From Orobanche coerulescens (Eukaryota > Streptophyta > Magnoliopsida > Lamiales > Orobanchaceae): DNA of 64,000 bases. Shown here piece after piece: positions 20,992 to 31,915 of this stretch (its first letter is position 1; each line of letters begins with the position of its first letter). The stretch lies in the NCBI GenBank assembly GCA_033398695.1, contig CM065802.1:149840096-149904095 (forward strand). Reading direction: 5' to 3'. The notes under the pieces were generated by a model. The model saw nothing but the letters and a program-made list of their open reading frames with translations. It had not been told where the DNA came from and did not search any database. A program made the translations under genes and the position numbers.

Positions 20992-22251
20992 TGTTAGGCA
21001 TATTTTTATGCCCTTTTATATCATTATTTTATATCCATCTTGAGCCTAATTCAGCATAAATGAGCTTTTAATGCACTATTCTTATATGTTTTGCAGGAAA
21101 TAGGAGTCCGGAAGCCGAAACGATGAACAATGGGCGAAAACAGCAGTTTTTGGTCATGAGCCGCGGCACAAACCATGTGAGCCGCACAGAAGATGGCTCA
21201 AAGCGCCAGTAAATCAGACTCAACCGCGGCACAGACAAGCTGAGCCACGGCACAGGAAGGAAAAACAGCGCCCAGGTTTTAATCTGTGCCCCGTGAGCCG
21301 CGGCACAGCTTAAGTGAGCCGCGGCACACTGGGCGGTTTCGGTGTACTCCGCGCGGGTTTGGGCCGTTTTGGAGCCTGTTCTCGACCTAATCACACGGAC
21401 GCATTTTGGAGGCTGAGGACGTCTATAAATAAGCATCATAGGGCTGAAGAAGAGGTGGATCGATGAGATTGGACAGAGAGGAGATCGATAGCTAGGGCGA
21501 AGAACACAAGGAGGAGATTTGTGGGCGACGACAAGACCACGGATCCCTACGGTTTTTCTGCATCTTAGTTCCTAGATCTATTCGAGTAGGATTTTGATTG
21601 TAACCGATTTCATGATGGTTTGATTATTTATTATTATTTCGATTTACTCGTTATTCTATTGAATTGGATTCTTCTTACTGTTCTTAATGCTTTTTAATTG
21701 TATGGCCAACAGTTAATTTGTTTTGAATGTCTTTATGGATTCGGGAGATGAAATTTAGGCATAGTTCTTGTGAGACGAATCATAATTTTCATGAGATAGG
21801 GATATACTTATGAGAATTGTGAAGCCTTTTATTGTGGGAATTCTTGAACTGTTTTAGCTATAAATTATCTAATTCGAATAGGGATATATCGAGTTAATAA
21901 TTCGTAGTATTTTCTATCGACCTTGGGAAAGGCTTTAGAATAATTTAGGAATTCCTGGCTTACAATCAATTGAATAACAGTGAATTGAATTGAATAAATA
22001 TCATTCCTGATTGTTTGAGGTGAAAATCATAATCCTACTCCCATATTAGTATTATTATTATTAGTAGTAGTACTATTATTTATTAGTTTAGGTATAAATT
22101 CCGTTTAATTGTTCTTCAAATAAAATTGTGAGTCGACTCTATTTTGGTACTTAGTGAAATCAGTCCTCGAGGGAACGATACTTTACTTATCACTTTATTA
22201 CTTGTTGACACCGTGCACTTGCGGCATATTGTGAGGGAATTTCCCACAGCA
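20992..22251 (+). repeat. 3' LTR of the 4.9-kb element (1260 bp)
   Basis: TGTTAGGCAT...CACAGCA; the terminal ACA has become GCA. The palindrome array (about 21159-21328) has lost about a unit and carries changes (CAACCGCGGC, GCCACGGC). TATAAATA is at 21424-21431. Confidence 0.92.
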
Positions 22252-22442
22252 GCTACCAGCCTCGTATGTTTTAGAACCTCCTCCAGACATGTTCTTAAGA
22301 GTAAATGGGGAGAGAAAGTTTTTGTTCTTACCTAGAAGGAAAGTCGGTCGGCACCAGAATCTTCGAAGAAATTTGGCAAAGTCTCGTCTAAAAAGCAAGG
22401 GCACATAAAGGGTTGAACTGAAGTGGCCCTAGCCCTTTTATA
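22252..22442 (-). promoter_or_regulatory. 5' end and TATA box of the Tat antisense gene
   Basis: On the - strand TATAAAAG (22442-22435) lies about 145 bp upstream of the ATG at 22290, followed by a 5' UTR and the first codons (MSGGGSKTYEAG) up to the insertion point. This is an internal promoter for the antisense gene, pointing away from the 3' LTR. Confidence 0.6.
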
Positions 22443-22800
22443 GGCGGAAGCAGGGGACTCTGTGCAAATAGGCGGAATCTCAGGGGTTGGAGTGCAACCA
22501 TCGGGGGGGGGACACATTAAATGCAACCCTCGAAAGTGGCGTACACATCGTTTCGAGGGCACGCCAGGCGCAAGTCTAACAAAACCATCGGACTCCCCCA
22601 ACAATAGCACGACGCGTGTCCCTGCAATGTTTCAAGAGCCCGCCTCCATTTTCCACTATTTCCAGCGCATAAAGAGATCATCCGGATTCGAAATCAGATC
22701 GTACAGGCGACGATCGTCCTTGTTATAAGCAGACGAGCCAATCGTCTAAAAGGCGATTGCCAACAGTGCCACCTCACCCCATGTTTTCAACATCGGAGTG

Positions 22801-22814
22801 AGCTGGGGGGAAAT
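22801..22814 (+). other. Polypurine tract of the Tat element
   Basis: AGCTGGGGGGAAAT directly precedes the LTR start TGTTGTCC, the usual form in Tat-lineage elements. Confidence 0.75.
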
Positions 22815-23727
22815 TGTTGTCCGGTGATTTATACGCCTCTATGGCAATCGGCATGATGGTCAGGAACCAGCCAAAGAAGACAGACGCTGGGCAAGCACCT
22901 AGCGATCGACGTCCAAAGGCGATCGTCTGTAGGCATCTGGCGATCTCCAATGATATCTGACTGTAGACGATCGTCCCATACCTCATGTGAATCTGACACC
23001 CATCAGAGTCTTCGAAGACCGAATCTTGGATGAAGACCCACGTTCAGATCCACAAAAGGCGCCGCAAGATAAGGCCTTTGACCCCAGCCTGTCACCAACC
23101 TCACACCTACCGACAGGCCCGCCGAAAGGTACAAGGTGGGTCCTCCCCAGACAGCGACTCAGGACGCGTGCAGGTTTCCCATTGGCTCACACAGCTGGCT
23201 GCTAGCAGCAGCCTCAGACTTTAAGGGAACAGTCCCACGTGACGGGACGATCGCCCACCTTATTCTAATATAGAAAACGGCAGTCACCCACGATCGCCGG
23301 AGAAGACCCAGCAACCTTTTCTCCTATAAATAGGAGGCCCCCAACAGTGGCCAAAGTGGTGAAAAAGGTACAGAGAGAATGGTGGACTCACCTTACGAAT
23401 ACATACACATACACAGTAATATTCATTCACATATACAGAACATCAAAAGCAAGAACTCACAGAAATAAGATCTGGTTGTTCCGGCAATCTTCACGCTCTA
23501 TAGCTAAGATAACTAGAGTCTTTGCACTCATTGTAATAGATTCTAACATTAATATTTGTACTCCAAAGTATTCATATTAATAACATCTCGCGAGAGCATT
23601 CAAGACCGGGACTAACAACCCCGGCAAATCTTGTGTTATTTACTTTCCCATGGAAGTGTTCTCGTATTTGTTTGTTACTCGACCATTCCAGCAATATCAT
23701 CTCCGGATAATATTTTGGGTAACAACA
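22815..23727 (+). repeat. 3' LTR of the Tat element (913 bp)
   Basis: Begins TGTTGT and ends ACAACA, a perfect 6-bp inverted terminal repeat. TATAAATA is at 23325-23332. GATCG-type palindromes occur at about 22902, 22918, 22937, 22968, 23248 and 23290. The next five bases TGGTA are the expected target duplication in the Tekay-like pol. Confidence 0.8.
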
Positions 23728-24306
23728 TGGTACATCCCCATTATCGAAGGCACCGTATCGGATGGACCCGATGGATATGCAGTAACTGTTGGAGGATTTT
23801 ACCGAGAAGGGTTATATCCGACCGAGTGCGCCCCCATGGTGAGCACCAGTGTTATTTGTCAAGAAGAAGGATGGTTCGTTTCGCTTGTACATTGATTATA
23901 GAGAGCTGAACATGTTGACGATCAAGAATAATATCCCCTACCCTGCATCGATGATCTTTTGGATCAACTTCAGGGAGCTTCAGTATATTCCAAGATCGAT
24001 TTGAGATCTGGGTATCATCAGTTGCGAATTCGAGAGTCGGATATCACTAGAATGGCATTTTGAACGCGCTATGGGCATTACTAGTTTGTGGTGATGCCGT
24101 TTGGGTTAACTAATGCATCTACTGTAGTCATGGAGTTGATGAACTGAGTTTTCATCGACTATTTAGACCGGTTCGTGGTTGTTTTCCTAGACGACATTTT
24201 GATTTATTCTCGTGATTGAGAGGAGCACGAATTTCACCTTCATCAGGTTCTCGACGTGTTGAGACGAGAGTAGCTTTATGGGAAATTTTCCAAATGTGAA
24301 TTCAGG
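23728..24306 (+). pseudogene. Reverse transcriptase domain, Tekay-like, broken
   Basis: From the insertion border the frame reads through the RT entry block (SKAPYRMDP, then EKGYIRP), [20 protein letters not shown], then further blocks in shifted frames. The catalytic box is FLDD at 24184-24195 followed by ILIYS. In-frame stops near 23782 and 23839 and later frameshifts show that it is dead. It would copy RNA to DNA in the capsid. Confidence 0.85.
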
Positions 24307-25056
24307 ATGTCCGAGGTGACGTGTCTCGGGCATGTAATTCCATCAAACGGAGTACGTGCCGACCCTCAGAAGACGGAGGCTATACCAGATTGGCAACCTC
24401 CGAAGAATGTTAAGGAAATGCGAAGCTTTCTCGGAGTAGTTGGCTATTATCGGCGATTTATGGAAGGATTTTCTAAAACCGCTCAACCTATGATGAACCT
24501 TTTGCGAAAGGATAAGAAATACATGTGGTTTGACGCGTGTCAGCGGAGTTTTGAGGAACTCAAGAGTCATTTAATTTTAGCGCATGTCCTTTCTTTACCA
24601 CAAGGGACGGAAGTATTCGTGGTTTATAGTGATGCGTCCAGACAAGGTCTCGGATGTGTATTAATGCAAAATGGGAAAGTGATTGCCTATGCTTCACGGC
24701 AACTAAGACCTTATGAGGTCAACTATCTGACCCATGACCTGGAACTAGCGGCCGTGGTTTTCGCGTTGAAGATTTGGGGTCATTATCTTTATGGCGTCAC
24801 CTATCAGATTTTCATGGATCATAAGAGTTTGAAGTATATATTTACTTAGAAGGAGTTAAATATGAGTCAGAGATGGTGGTTGGAATTGATTAAAGATTAT
24901 GATATCGAGATTCAATATCACCCGGGTAAGGCGAATGTTGTCGTCGATGCCTTGAGCCATAAGTCCGTGCAGGAGCAAATGCTTGCTCGTTTAACCATTC
25001 AGAAAGAGCTTCAACGGAAATTCCTAAGGCATGAGATCGAGGTCTGGTTATAGCGA
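24307..25056 (+). pseudogene. RT connection and RNase H domain, Tekay-like, broken
   Basis: Contains [30 protein letters not shown] and the RNase H block [20 protein letters not shown]...[19 protein letters not shown], then [11 protein letters not shown] and the end YHPGKANVVVDALSHK. Stops at 24847-24849 and 25051-25053. One long frame of 180 codons is open (24307-24849). Confidence 0.88.
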
Positions 25057-25423
25057 ATACAAGGGCAACTTTGTATGTTAGAGATTTCATCACCACTTGA
25101 GGAGGCGATCGGAGTGAATCAGGGTTCAGACCCATTTTTATTGCGCATTCGAGATGATGTGGTTCAGGGGAAAGCCCCTGGATTTGTGGTCCACGAGGAT
25201 GGACTTTTACGATTTAAGAACCGGTTATGTGTTCCGGCGGATGACGAGTTGAAAAACTCGATTTTGAGAGAGGCGCATGCTACCCCTTATTCTATTCATC
25301 CGGGGTCTAGCAAGATGTACAAGGACTTGAAACAAAATTACTGGTGGAGTAATATGAAGCGAGAAGTCACAGAATTTGTTTCGAGATGTCTGGCCTGTCA
25401 GCAAGTCAAGATAGAACATCAGC
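25057..25423 (+). pseudogene. Integrase zinc-binding domain, Tekay-like
   Basis: Open at 25075-25428. The HHCC pattern is visible (H in HATPYSIHPGSSKMYKDLKQ, then CLAC in SRCLACQQVK). It ends at the target duplication TCAGC (25419-25423) of the inserted solo LTR. Confidence 0.88.
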
Positions 25424-27792
25424 TGTAACACCCCAAACTAGGCGGATATTACAGTGCCGTGGACCCCCGACTGGGGACCCACCAGGCGAATGAAAATGAA
25501 TGAATTACACAGGGTAAATGTAGTACCGAACCACATTACAACATTAATTAGTCCGATGAGGAGTTTCATACAACACACCCAGGATAATACAGAATACATG
25601 TATATTTTATATGGAGATAAAATATACAACACTGAGTGAAATGAGTATTCAAACGAAATGTCTGCAACGGAATAAATGAAGGAAACATAAATGACTGAAA
25701 AGACTGGGGGGCCCTACTAGTATCACTGAGACTCCTCGCCGTCAACATGCTCTCCCCGTGCTTTTGCCTTGCCGTGACCTAAAAATCAAAAATCCCCCAA
25801 CGGGGTTAGTTACACAGAACAACAATCCTCAAGAGTTGAATAAACACAATCCTGTTGAAAACATACGCAATCAAACATGCTATATGAATCAACTAACAGT
25901 ACGGCTCAAAAGAATGGCGCCACACTACGTCCGGGATGGAAATGTGTCCGTGCACAAGCCACCAATGAGTATCGATCGAATACACATGTGGTCTTGTACC
26001 TAATCAGTCTCACGAAGCAATCGACTCGTGTGCACAGTCCAATGTGAGGCCAACAACCAACACACGACTTAAATGTGCCCGACATGAAAATCCTACACAT
26101 ACCAACCGGCACGCCAGTATGACTCAGAATGCCACGATATAACAAAAGTGACATCGAAAGTCAATAATGACTCACCAATATGAGATGATAGTGAAATGAA
26201 TGACAGCTCAATGAATTGATTGGAACCGTCGTTCCTCGTGAATGAAGTGATTAAGTGACAATTACAAGTCTCAACATGGTTAGTACTTTATGAGTGAATC
26301 ATGATTATGAATGAACAATAACGAAAGGAATGAATACCCTTTTAACTGAGTAAGAATTAACTTACACAACACCGGTGAACAATGTCCTTCCACGAACAAC
26401 ATCCTAAAATGAGGTGTCGGTCGCTCGAACAACCTTGAATAACAATAATTACCAACAACCGCTCAATACACGAATCAAATAAGATCATAACCGACTCAAA
26501 CGTCGATACAACAATATCCAAACTCAAATATATCGAAACCAACTCCAAGATGAGTATTTCAAACCATCAAAACACTTTCAATGATATCAATAATCCCATA
26601 GGAATCCATAGTTCGAGTTAACGACAACATCTAATCGAAAACCCCCAAAATATCAAAGTCAACCCCCAAAGTGCTCTTGAAATCCGAAATATGTGCCATT
26701 AAATCCATAGGAATACATTAATCCAAGGTAGATAATCCATATCTAATATATTCCAACAACAATCTAAGTTCATACGAAGAAATCGGAAGGAAAACCCCAA
26801 ATATCCGAAATTCTAGATTCAAGAAATCATTACCTTTGATTTGATGTGATGAAGATGATGAAATGATGATTAATCCGAATGATGAGCTTGAAGATGATGA
26901 TTGATGATTACACCTCGGAGAATACTCTCCAAATCGCCCGAAATAGCCCAAAACCGCCGAAGGAGTGAAGTGAGACGAAGAAATGACGAAATGGACTGCA
27001 CTGTCCTATTTATAGTCACTCCAGTTTAGCGTGCGCTAACGGGTATTTTGGGTAGTCCAGTACCCACTGTACGAGAATGGTAGCGTGCGCTACGTACCTT
27101 TGGTAGCGTGCGCTATGGATGTACAATTGGCGTGCGCTAACCCCAAATGTTAGCGCGCGCTAACAAATTATCTGATGCCCAGTACTGGAGTACAAAACCT
27201 TCTGTCCTCTGATCTGATCTCGGTGGCGTGCGCTACATCCAACAATTAGCGTGCGCTACTACACCGTTTGCGTACGCTAAAACCACTCATAGCGTGCGCT
27301 ATGAATTAATTCAATTAAGTCCAGTAGCCACTGGACTCAACCTGATCCGACCTTAGCGCGCACTACACCGACTGCATAGCGTGCGCTACTCCGGCTCACT
27401 AGCGCGCGCTACTCACCATTTGTAGCGTGCGCTACCTACAATCCCAACTGTAGTCCAGTGCCTTCTGGACTGCCTGCTCAACTACACTAGCGTGCGCTAG
27501 TGTTGAGAGGTGGCGTGCGCTACTCAATTAGCGCATGCTAAAGAGAGTACGTAGCGTGCGCTACTCCTCACACACAGCACACTATGAAATGACAACGATG
27601 GTGAACACCCCACGATTCTCTAACTAGATTGATGATGAATGACGATTGATACACGATACAATTACTCTGAACGATGAATACAATGATTGAATATGAGTGA
27701 CAAATGACCATTAATGAGTGAAAAATACTGAGTGAAAATTACTGAATGATAAATACTGAATAATAATGACTGAATTACAACCGGGTATTACA
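25424..27792 (-). repeat. Solo LTR of the Tekay-like family, reversed (2369 bp)
   Basis: Flanked by TCAGC at 25419-25423 and 27793-27797. On the - strand it starts TGTAATACCC and ends GGTGTTACA, the same termini as the LTR at 28929-31098, and it shares with that LTR the stretch around the cggcgaggag / gtgatactagtag block. No internal region, so it is a solo LTR. The - strand TATAAATA lies at about 27008-27015 with the palindrome array directly upstream. I see no gene in it. Confidence 0.88.
27029..27561. promoter_or_regulatory. Array of 17 GCGTGCGC/GCGCGCGC palindrome-like motifs upstream of the solo-LTR TATA box
   Basis: Starts: 27029, 27083, 27106, 27130, 27153, 27226, 27249, 27270, 27292, 27356, 27379, 27402, 27425, 27490, 27513, 27531, 27554. 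Steps inside clusters are mostly 21-24 bp (one of 18); between clusters 54-73 bp. Most copies read TAGCGTGCGCTA, an imperfect palindrome; three read GCGCGCGC. The long linkers hold CCAGT...CTGG and GTAC words. The layout resembles the GCCGCGGC arrays. Confidence 0.85.
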
Positions 27793-28254
27793 TCAGCGAC
27801 CGACGGATATGCTGAAGACACTTCCTATTCCAGAATGAAAGTGGGAGGATATTCCATGGACTTCATCACGAGCTTGCTGGCGAGTCATCGTGGCATGAAT
27901 ACAATTTGGGTAATTGTTGACCGCTTAACTAAGTCAGCTCATTTTCTTGAGATTAAGGATACGCGGGGTCCTAAGAGACTTGCCCAGTTGTTCATCAAAG
28001 AGATGGCGAGATTGCACGGTACTCCTAAGAGTATCGTTTCTGATCGTGACGGGCGATTCGTGTCACATTTTTGGAAATCAGTTCATCGTGCCATTGGGAA
28101 CTCAGCATAATCTCAGCACAACTTTTCACCCTCAGTTCGACGGACAGGTAGAGATAACGACTCAGACATTAGAGGACATGTTGAGTGCATGCGTCCTCGA
28201 TTGCAAAGATGATTGGGAAGCCCAACTACCGTTGCGAGTTCACGTAAAATAATA
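27793..28254 (+). pseudogene. Integrase core, Tekay-like, broken
   Basis: Continues after the solo LTR with MDFITSLLASHRGMNTIWVI and VDRLTKSAHFLEIKDT (first catalytic Asp region), SIVSDRDGRFVSHFW (second Asp), then after a frameshift near 28105 TTFHPQFDGQVEITTQTLED (catalytic Glu). Ends in a stop near 28250. Dead copy. Confidence 0.87.
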
Positions 28255-28894
28255 GTTGGCATGCTTCATTTCAGATGGCACCCTACGAGGCCTTATACGG
28301 TCGTCGTTGTTGATCTCCCCATTGCTGGGATGACTTATCAGAATCAATCGACACCGAGCCCGATATGCTAATAGCCGCCCGCGATAAGGTAGATTTAATC
28401 AGGAGTCGTTTATTGACCGCTCAGAGTCGATAAATCATATGTAGATAATCGTCGTCGACCATTAGAGTTCGAGACATGTGACCACGTCTTGGTAAAGGTG
28501 TCCCCAAGTCGAGGAATTTTCCGTCTCAGGAAATGGGGGAAGTTGATTCCGAGATTCATTAGACCGTTTGAGATTTTGGATTGTGTAGGCAGTCTGGATT
28601 ATCGATTGGACTTACCTCTGGCATTGAGCCGAATTCATAATGTGTTTCACGTCTCTAAGTTGCGGAAGTATATTGCCGACCCTAGTCACATACTTCATTT
28701 CGATGAAATTGAGATCGCGGATGATCATATGTATGAGGAGCGTCCCGTACGAATCTTAGAACGTCGAATCAAATAGTTGCGGAACAAGACGATTCCTTTG
28801 GTTAATTCAGTGGTCAAGACACGGAGTCGAAGAGGCTACTTGGGAAATCGAGGATAGTATGCGGGAGAGTTATCCTGATTTGCTTCACCCTTAG
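28255..28894 (+). pseudogene. Integrase C-terminal and chromodomain-like end, Tekay-like
   Basis: Contains WGKLIPRFIRPFEILDCVG, LALSRIHNVFHVSKLRKYI and EERPVRILERRIK, then after a stop (around 28775) and frameshift VEEATWEIEDSMRESYPDLL, ending at TAG 28892-28894. The final part is the shortened chromodomain typical of plant chromoviruses. Confidence 0.82.
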
Positions 28895-28913
28895 TTTCGA
28901 GGACGAAACTATT

Positions 28914-28928
28914 TTTAAGGGGGGAGTA
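28914..28928 (+). other. Polypurine tract of the Tekay-like element
   Basis: TTTAAGGGGGGAGTA, directly before the LTR start TGTAATACCC. Confidence 0.85.
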
Positions 28929-31098
28929 TGTAATACCCGATTGTAAATTCATTCATTTTCATTCAGTAATTGCCACTCAGTAATTTTTCACTCATTAATA
29001 ATCATTCATCATTCATGTTCATTAATTCGTATTCACCATTCGGAGTAACTTTGAGTCGTATATCGATATTGTTCATTGTTTCAACCTTGCGAAGAATCGA
29101 GACGAGAATATTATCATGATTGTTGTAATTGTTTCGTTAGTCGATGTTGATATTGGAGTTCATACCATTTCAAATTTACTCCTTGTTCGTATCATGCGAT
29201 TGTTGGGAAAACCCTTGTAATCATGACTCAGGACCACCGTTTTGGGGTTTCCGCACTTCCATTTTGAGTTCTATGACTTTTATTCTCTTCTTAGGTCATT
29301 TTTTGTCATTTTTAGGCCCGAATAGTGTGCGCCGCGGCACGGGGGAGTGTGCGCCGCGGCACACACTTTGTGCATTTTGGGCTAGAACCACCTGTACCGC
29401 GGGCCGCAACACTAAGCCAAAGTGCTGGGCAGTTTTTGGCTGTGGGCCGTGGCACACTCAGCCCGTGTCGCGGCACACAGTGCAGTTTAGCCTATTTCAG
29501 TGGATTTTGTGAGATGAACGCTCATTTCATAATTCTCCTTCCTCCTCCTCTCCTTGGGCGATCTTGTGGGCGATTTTTGGGCGTTTTTGCATCATCAAAC
29601 TCAGAGAATTTCATCTTATTCAAGTTGTGGTGTGGATTAACAACATATTTGTGGATTCTTCATCCTAATTCAAGGTAACTTCTTCAACCCTAGATTTGAT
29701 TTTGAGTTGGAGTATGATGTTTTGGATGATATAATCATGATTTACGATGGATATATGTATGATTATGAGTATTTATGAGTTATCATCGGATTGTTGGAAG
29801 TTTTATTCAAGAACACTTTGAAGGTTGACTTGGAATCGGGATTTTCAATTAGATGTTATCATAAGCTCGAATTGAGTATTCTTATTGGATTATCGATTAT
29901 GTTGAAGGTGTTTTGTTGGATTGAATCATTCATTAGAGGTTGAGTTTCAATATAATTGGGATTAGTTGTTAAGGATGGGAGATTGTTTTCAAGGTGTTTG
30001 TCGAAATGCCTCAATAAGTTTGGATTTATTGTATCGACCTCTTGAATTGGTTATGATCGCTATTGATTCGTATATTAAGCGAATTGTTGGTATTTGTATT
30101 ATTCAAGGTTGTTCGAGTGACCGATACCTCCATTAAGGACGTTTGTTCAAGAGAGGATATTTCATCACCAGTATTGAGTAAGTTAATTCTTACTCGGTTA
30201 AAAGGATACTCATTCCTTTCGTTGTTGTTCATTCATATTCATAATTCATTTATGGTATATTAATCGAGTTGAGACTTGTAAGTATCAAATTAATCATTCA
30301 ATTCACGAGGAACGACGGTTCCAATCATTTTAATGAGCTACCATTCATTTCATTATTATTTCATCTCGGCGAGTCATTCTTGACCCGTGTCGGATTGTTA
30401 TTCATTAATGTTCATTGGTCACTTTCGTTCTTGTGATCTTCTGAGTTCATTGGGTGGCCAGGTGGAGATGTGTGGAATTTTTAGTCGGGCACATGATAGT
30501 CATGTGATCGGGTTCACCGACACAATGGACTGTGCACACGGTAACGTACCTCCGTGAGACTAATTCGGTACAAGGGCGGGTGTGTCCGGATACTCGTCTT
30601 GTGCACTTACACATGCCATTACGGGCGTACTATGATGCCCCTCTTCAGATTGATTTCATAACTAAGATATGTAATTATGGTGATTGTTCAACTCTTGAGG
30701 ATTGTTGTTTTGTGTAACTGACCCCGTTGGGGGATATTGTTCTCAGGTCATGGCAAGGCAAAGGCATAGGAAGAGAACGTTGACGGCGAGGAGTTTTAGT
30801 GATACTAGTAGGGGGGCCAGTCCATCTATTTGTTCATGCTTTCTTGTTATGTATTTTTCCGCGGCACTTCCATTTGGATTGTCACTTATTCAGTGTTGTA
30901 TATTTTATCTTCACATGAAATATACATGTATTCTGTTCTCCTGGGTGTGTTGTACTTGAAACTCCTTATCGGAGTAATTGGTGATCTAATGTGGTTCGGT
31001 ACTACATTTATACTTTGTAATTCATTAATTTCATTTGCCTGGTGGGTCCCAGTCGGGGTCCACGACACTGTAATATCCGCCTAGTTTGGGGTGTTACA
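28929..31098 (+). repeat. 3' LTR of the Tekay-like element (2170 bp)
   Basis: TGTAATACCC...GGTGTTACA. Contains the GCCGCGGC-type array at 29331-29474. No clear TATA box follows the array in this copy. The remainder is AT-rich and holds no gene. Confidence 0.9.
29331..29474. promoter_or_regulatory. GCCGCGGC-type array in a Tekay-like LTR
   Basis: Motifs at 29331 and 29353 (exact, written GTGCGCCGCGGCAC), a decayed one near 29396-29410, and GCCGTGGC at 29446 with GTCGCGGC at 29467. Steps 22, about 50, 43, 21. The word is that of the Athila-like LTRs although this is another lineage. Confidence 0.75.
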
Positions 31099-31915
31099 GT
31101 AAGTTCCGCTCGATTTTTACCGCCGCATATACCATGTCCTCAAATTCAACAAAGTGTTGTTTGTCAACTTCTTGAGCTATGTCAGCTCTCATCCCGTGTA
31201 AAAACCTCGCCATGGTGGCCTCTCTCGATTCCCGAACATTGGCCCGGATCATCAACATCTCCATTTCCTTTCGAAAATCTTCAATGTTTCTCGAGCCTTG
31301 TTTTAAAGATTGTAAGCGAGAAAATAGTTCCTTAAGATAGTAATTAGGAATAAATCTTTTCCGCATAACAACCTTCAATTCTTCCCATCCGCTAACCGGT
31401 CTCTCACGACTCCTTCTCTCCGTCACAAGTTGGTCCCACCAAACGCTTGCATATTCTAAAAATTCGGTTATTCCTAACCTCATTTTCTTCTCATCAGAAT
31501 AGTTGTGGCAATCGTTAATGGTCTACAACTTCCTTTCCCAATCGAGATATGTGTCTGGATCACTTCTCCCTTCGAAAGATGGGATTTTCATTTTGATGTT
31601 TCCCATATTCCGATCCTCCTCGTCTCGGACATATCTTCCTCGCCTTCCTTCATACTCTCTCCTTCCTCCTCGTCCTCCGCGCCCTCCTCGATGTACAAAC
31701 ATCGGAGTTTCCTCCTCGGAATTCATCGAATCTTCATCATCATAGCCTCCAAATCGAATGGGTTCCAGTCCCTTTCGTACGGGCTCCTCTTCTCTACCCT
31801 TCGTGAGAGTAGCAATTGTTTCCTCTTGCTTATCTAGTCTTCCGACTATTTGAGCAAGTTGTTGTACAATATTTTGAAGGATAAGATTTTGCTCGTTTCC
31901 TTCGGTTCTTGACAT
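31099..31915 (-). pseudogene. Gag of a chromovirus-like Ty3/gypsy element, truncated by the Tekay-like insertion
   Basis: ATG at 31915 (MSRTEGNEQN), an N-terminal coiled coil (LILQNIVQQLAQIVGRLDKQ), an Arg/Gly-rich stretch (RGGRGGRGGRREYEGRRGR), then the capsid with IKMKIPSFEGRSDPDTYLDW, WWDQL and FLHGMRADIAQEV. One in-frame stop at 31523-31525; the frame is otherwise open until the LTR junction at 31098/31099. The rest of gag-pol lies left of the window. Lineage within chromoviruses is not certain. Confidence 0.8.

Larger units (their letters stand above)
17333..22251 (+). mobile_element. Non-autonomous Athila-like element with an unrelated ORF
   Basis: Complete: LTRs 17333-18588 and 20992-22251, primer site 18595-18612, one ORF, polypurine tract, and target duplication GCTAC at 17328-17332 and 22252-22256. 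LTR architecture, palindrome array, post-ORF hairpin and the 3' non-coding region match the A-type elements (1-14160 and others), but there is no gag capsid, protease or PF20167-like ORF. It looks like a passenger on the same cis-acting signals. Confidence 0.92.
14161..23727 (+). mobile_element. Tat-type Ty3/gypsy element, 3' portion, with two nested insertions
   Basis: The 3' LTR (22815-23727) and polypurine tract are on +, while a multi-exon gene with a Transposase_28-like domain runs on -. Antisense genes of this kind between pol and the 3' LTR are known from Tat-lineage elements such as Grande and RIRE2. The part left of the Athila-like tandem, including gag-pol, is outside the window. 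The element at 17333-22251 interrupts the first coding exon of the antisense gene. The last five bases of context (TGGTA after 23727) fall in Tekay-like reverse transcriptase, so this element inserted there. Confidence 0.75.
23728..31098 (+). mobile_element. Tekay-like chromovirus (Ty3/gypsy), 3' part
   Basis: Order: reverse transcriptase, RNase H, integrase zinc domain, (solo LTR insertion), integrase core, C-terminal domain, polypurine tract, 2.2-kb 3' LTR starting TGTAATACCC. Gag, protease and 5' LTR are left of the window. Pol order RT-RH-INT, the long TGTAA LTR and a chromodomain-like C terminus support Tekay/Del. It ends in a gypsy gag on the - strand at 31099, where GTAAG is the expected target duplication. 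Confidence 0.8.

Noticed and set aside
22290..22345. Additional intron in the 5' UTR of the Tat antisense gene
   Set aside because: A GTAAG donor and a nearby AG exist, but the intron would be only about 50 bp and no frame test is possible.
25758..26154. Small ORFs inside the reversed solo LTR
   Set aside because: Both strands give short unrelated frames in LTR sequence without homology or conservation to the sister LTR.
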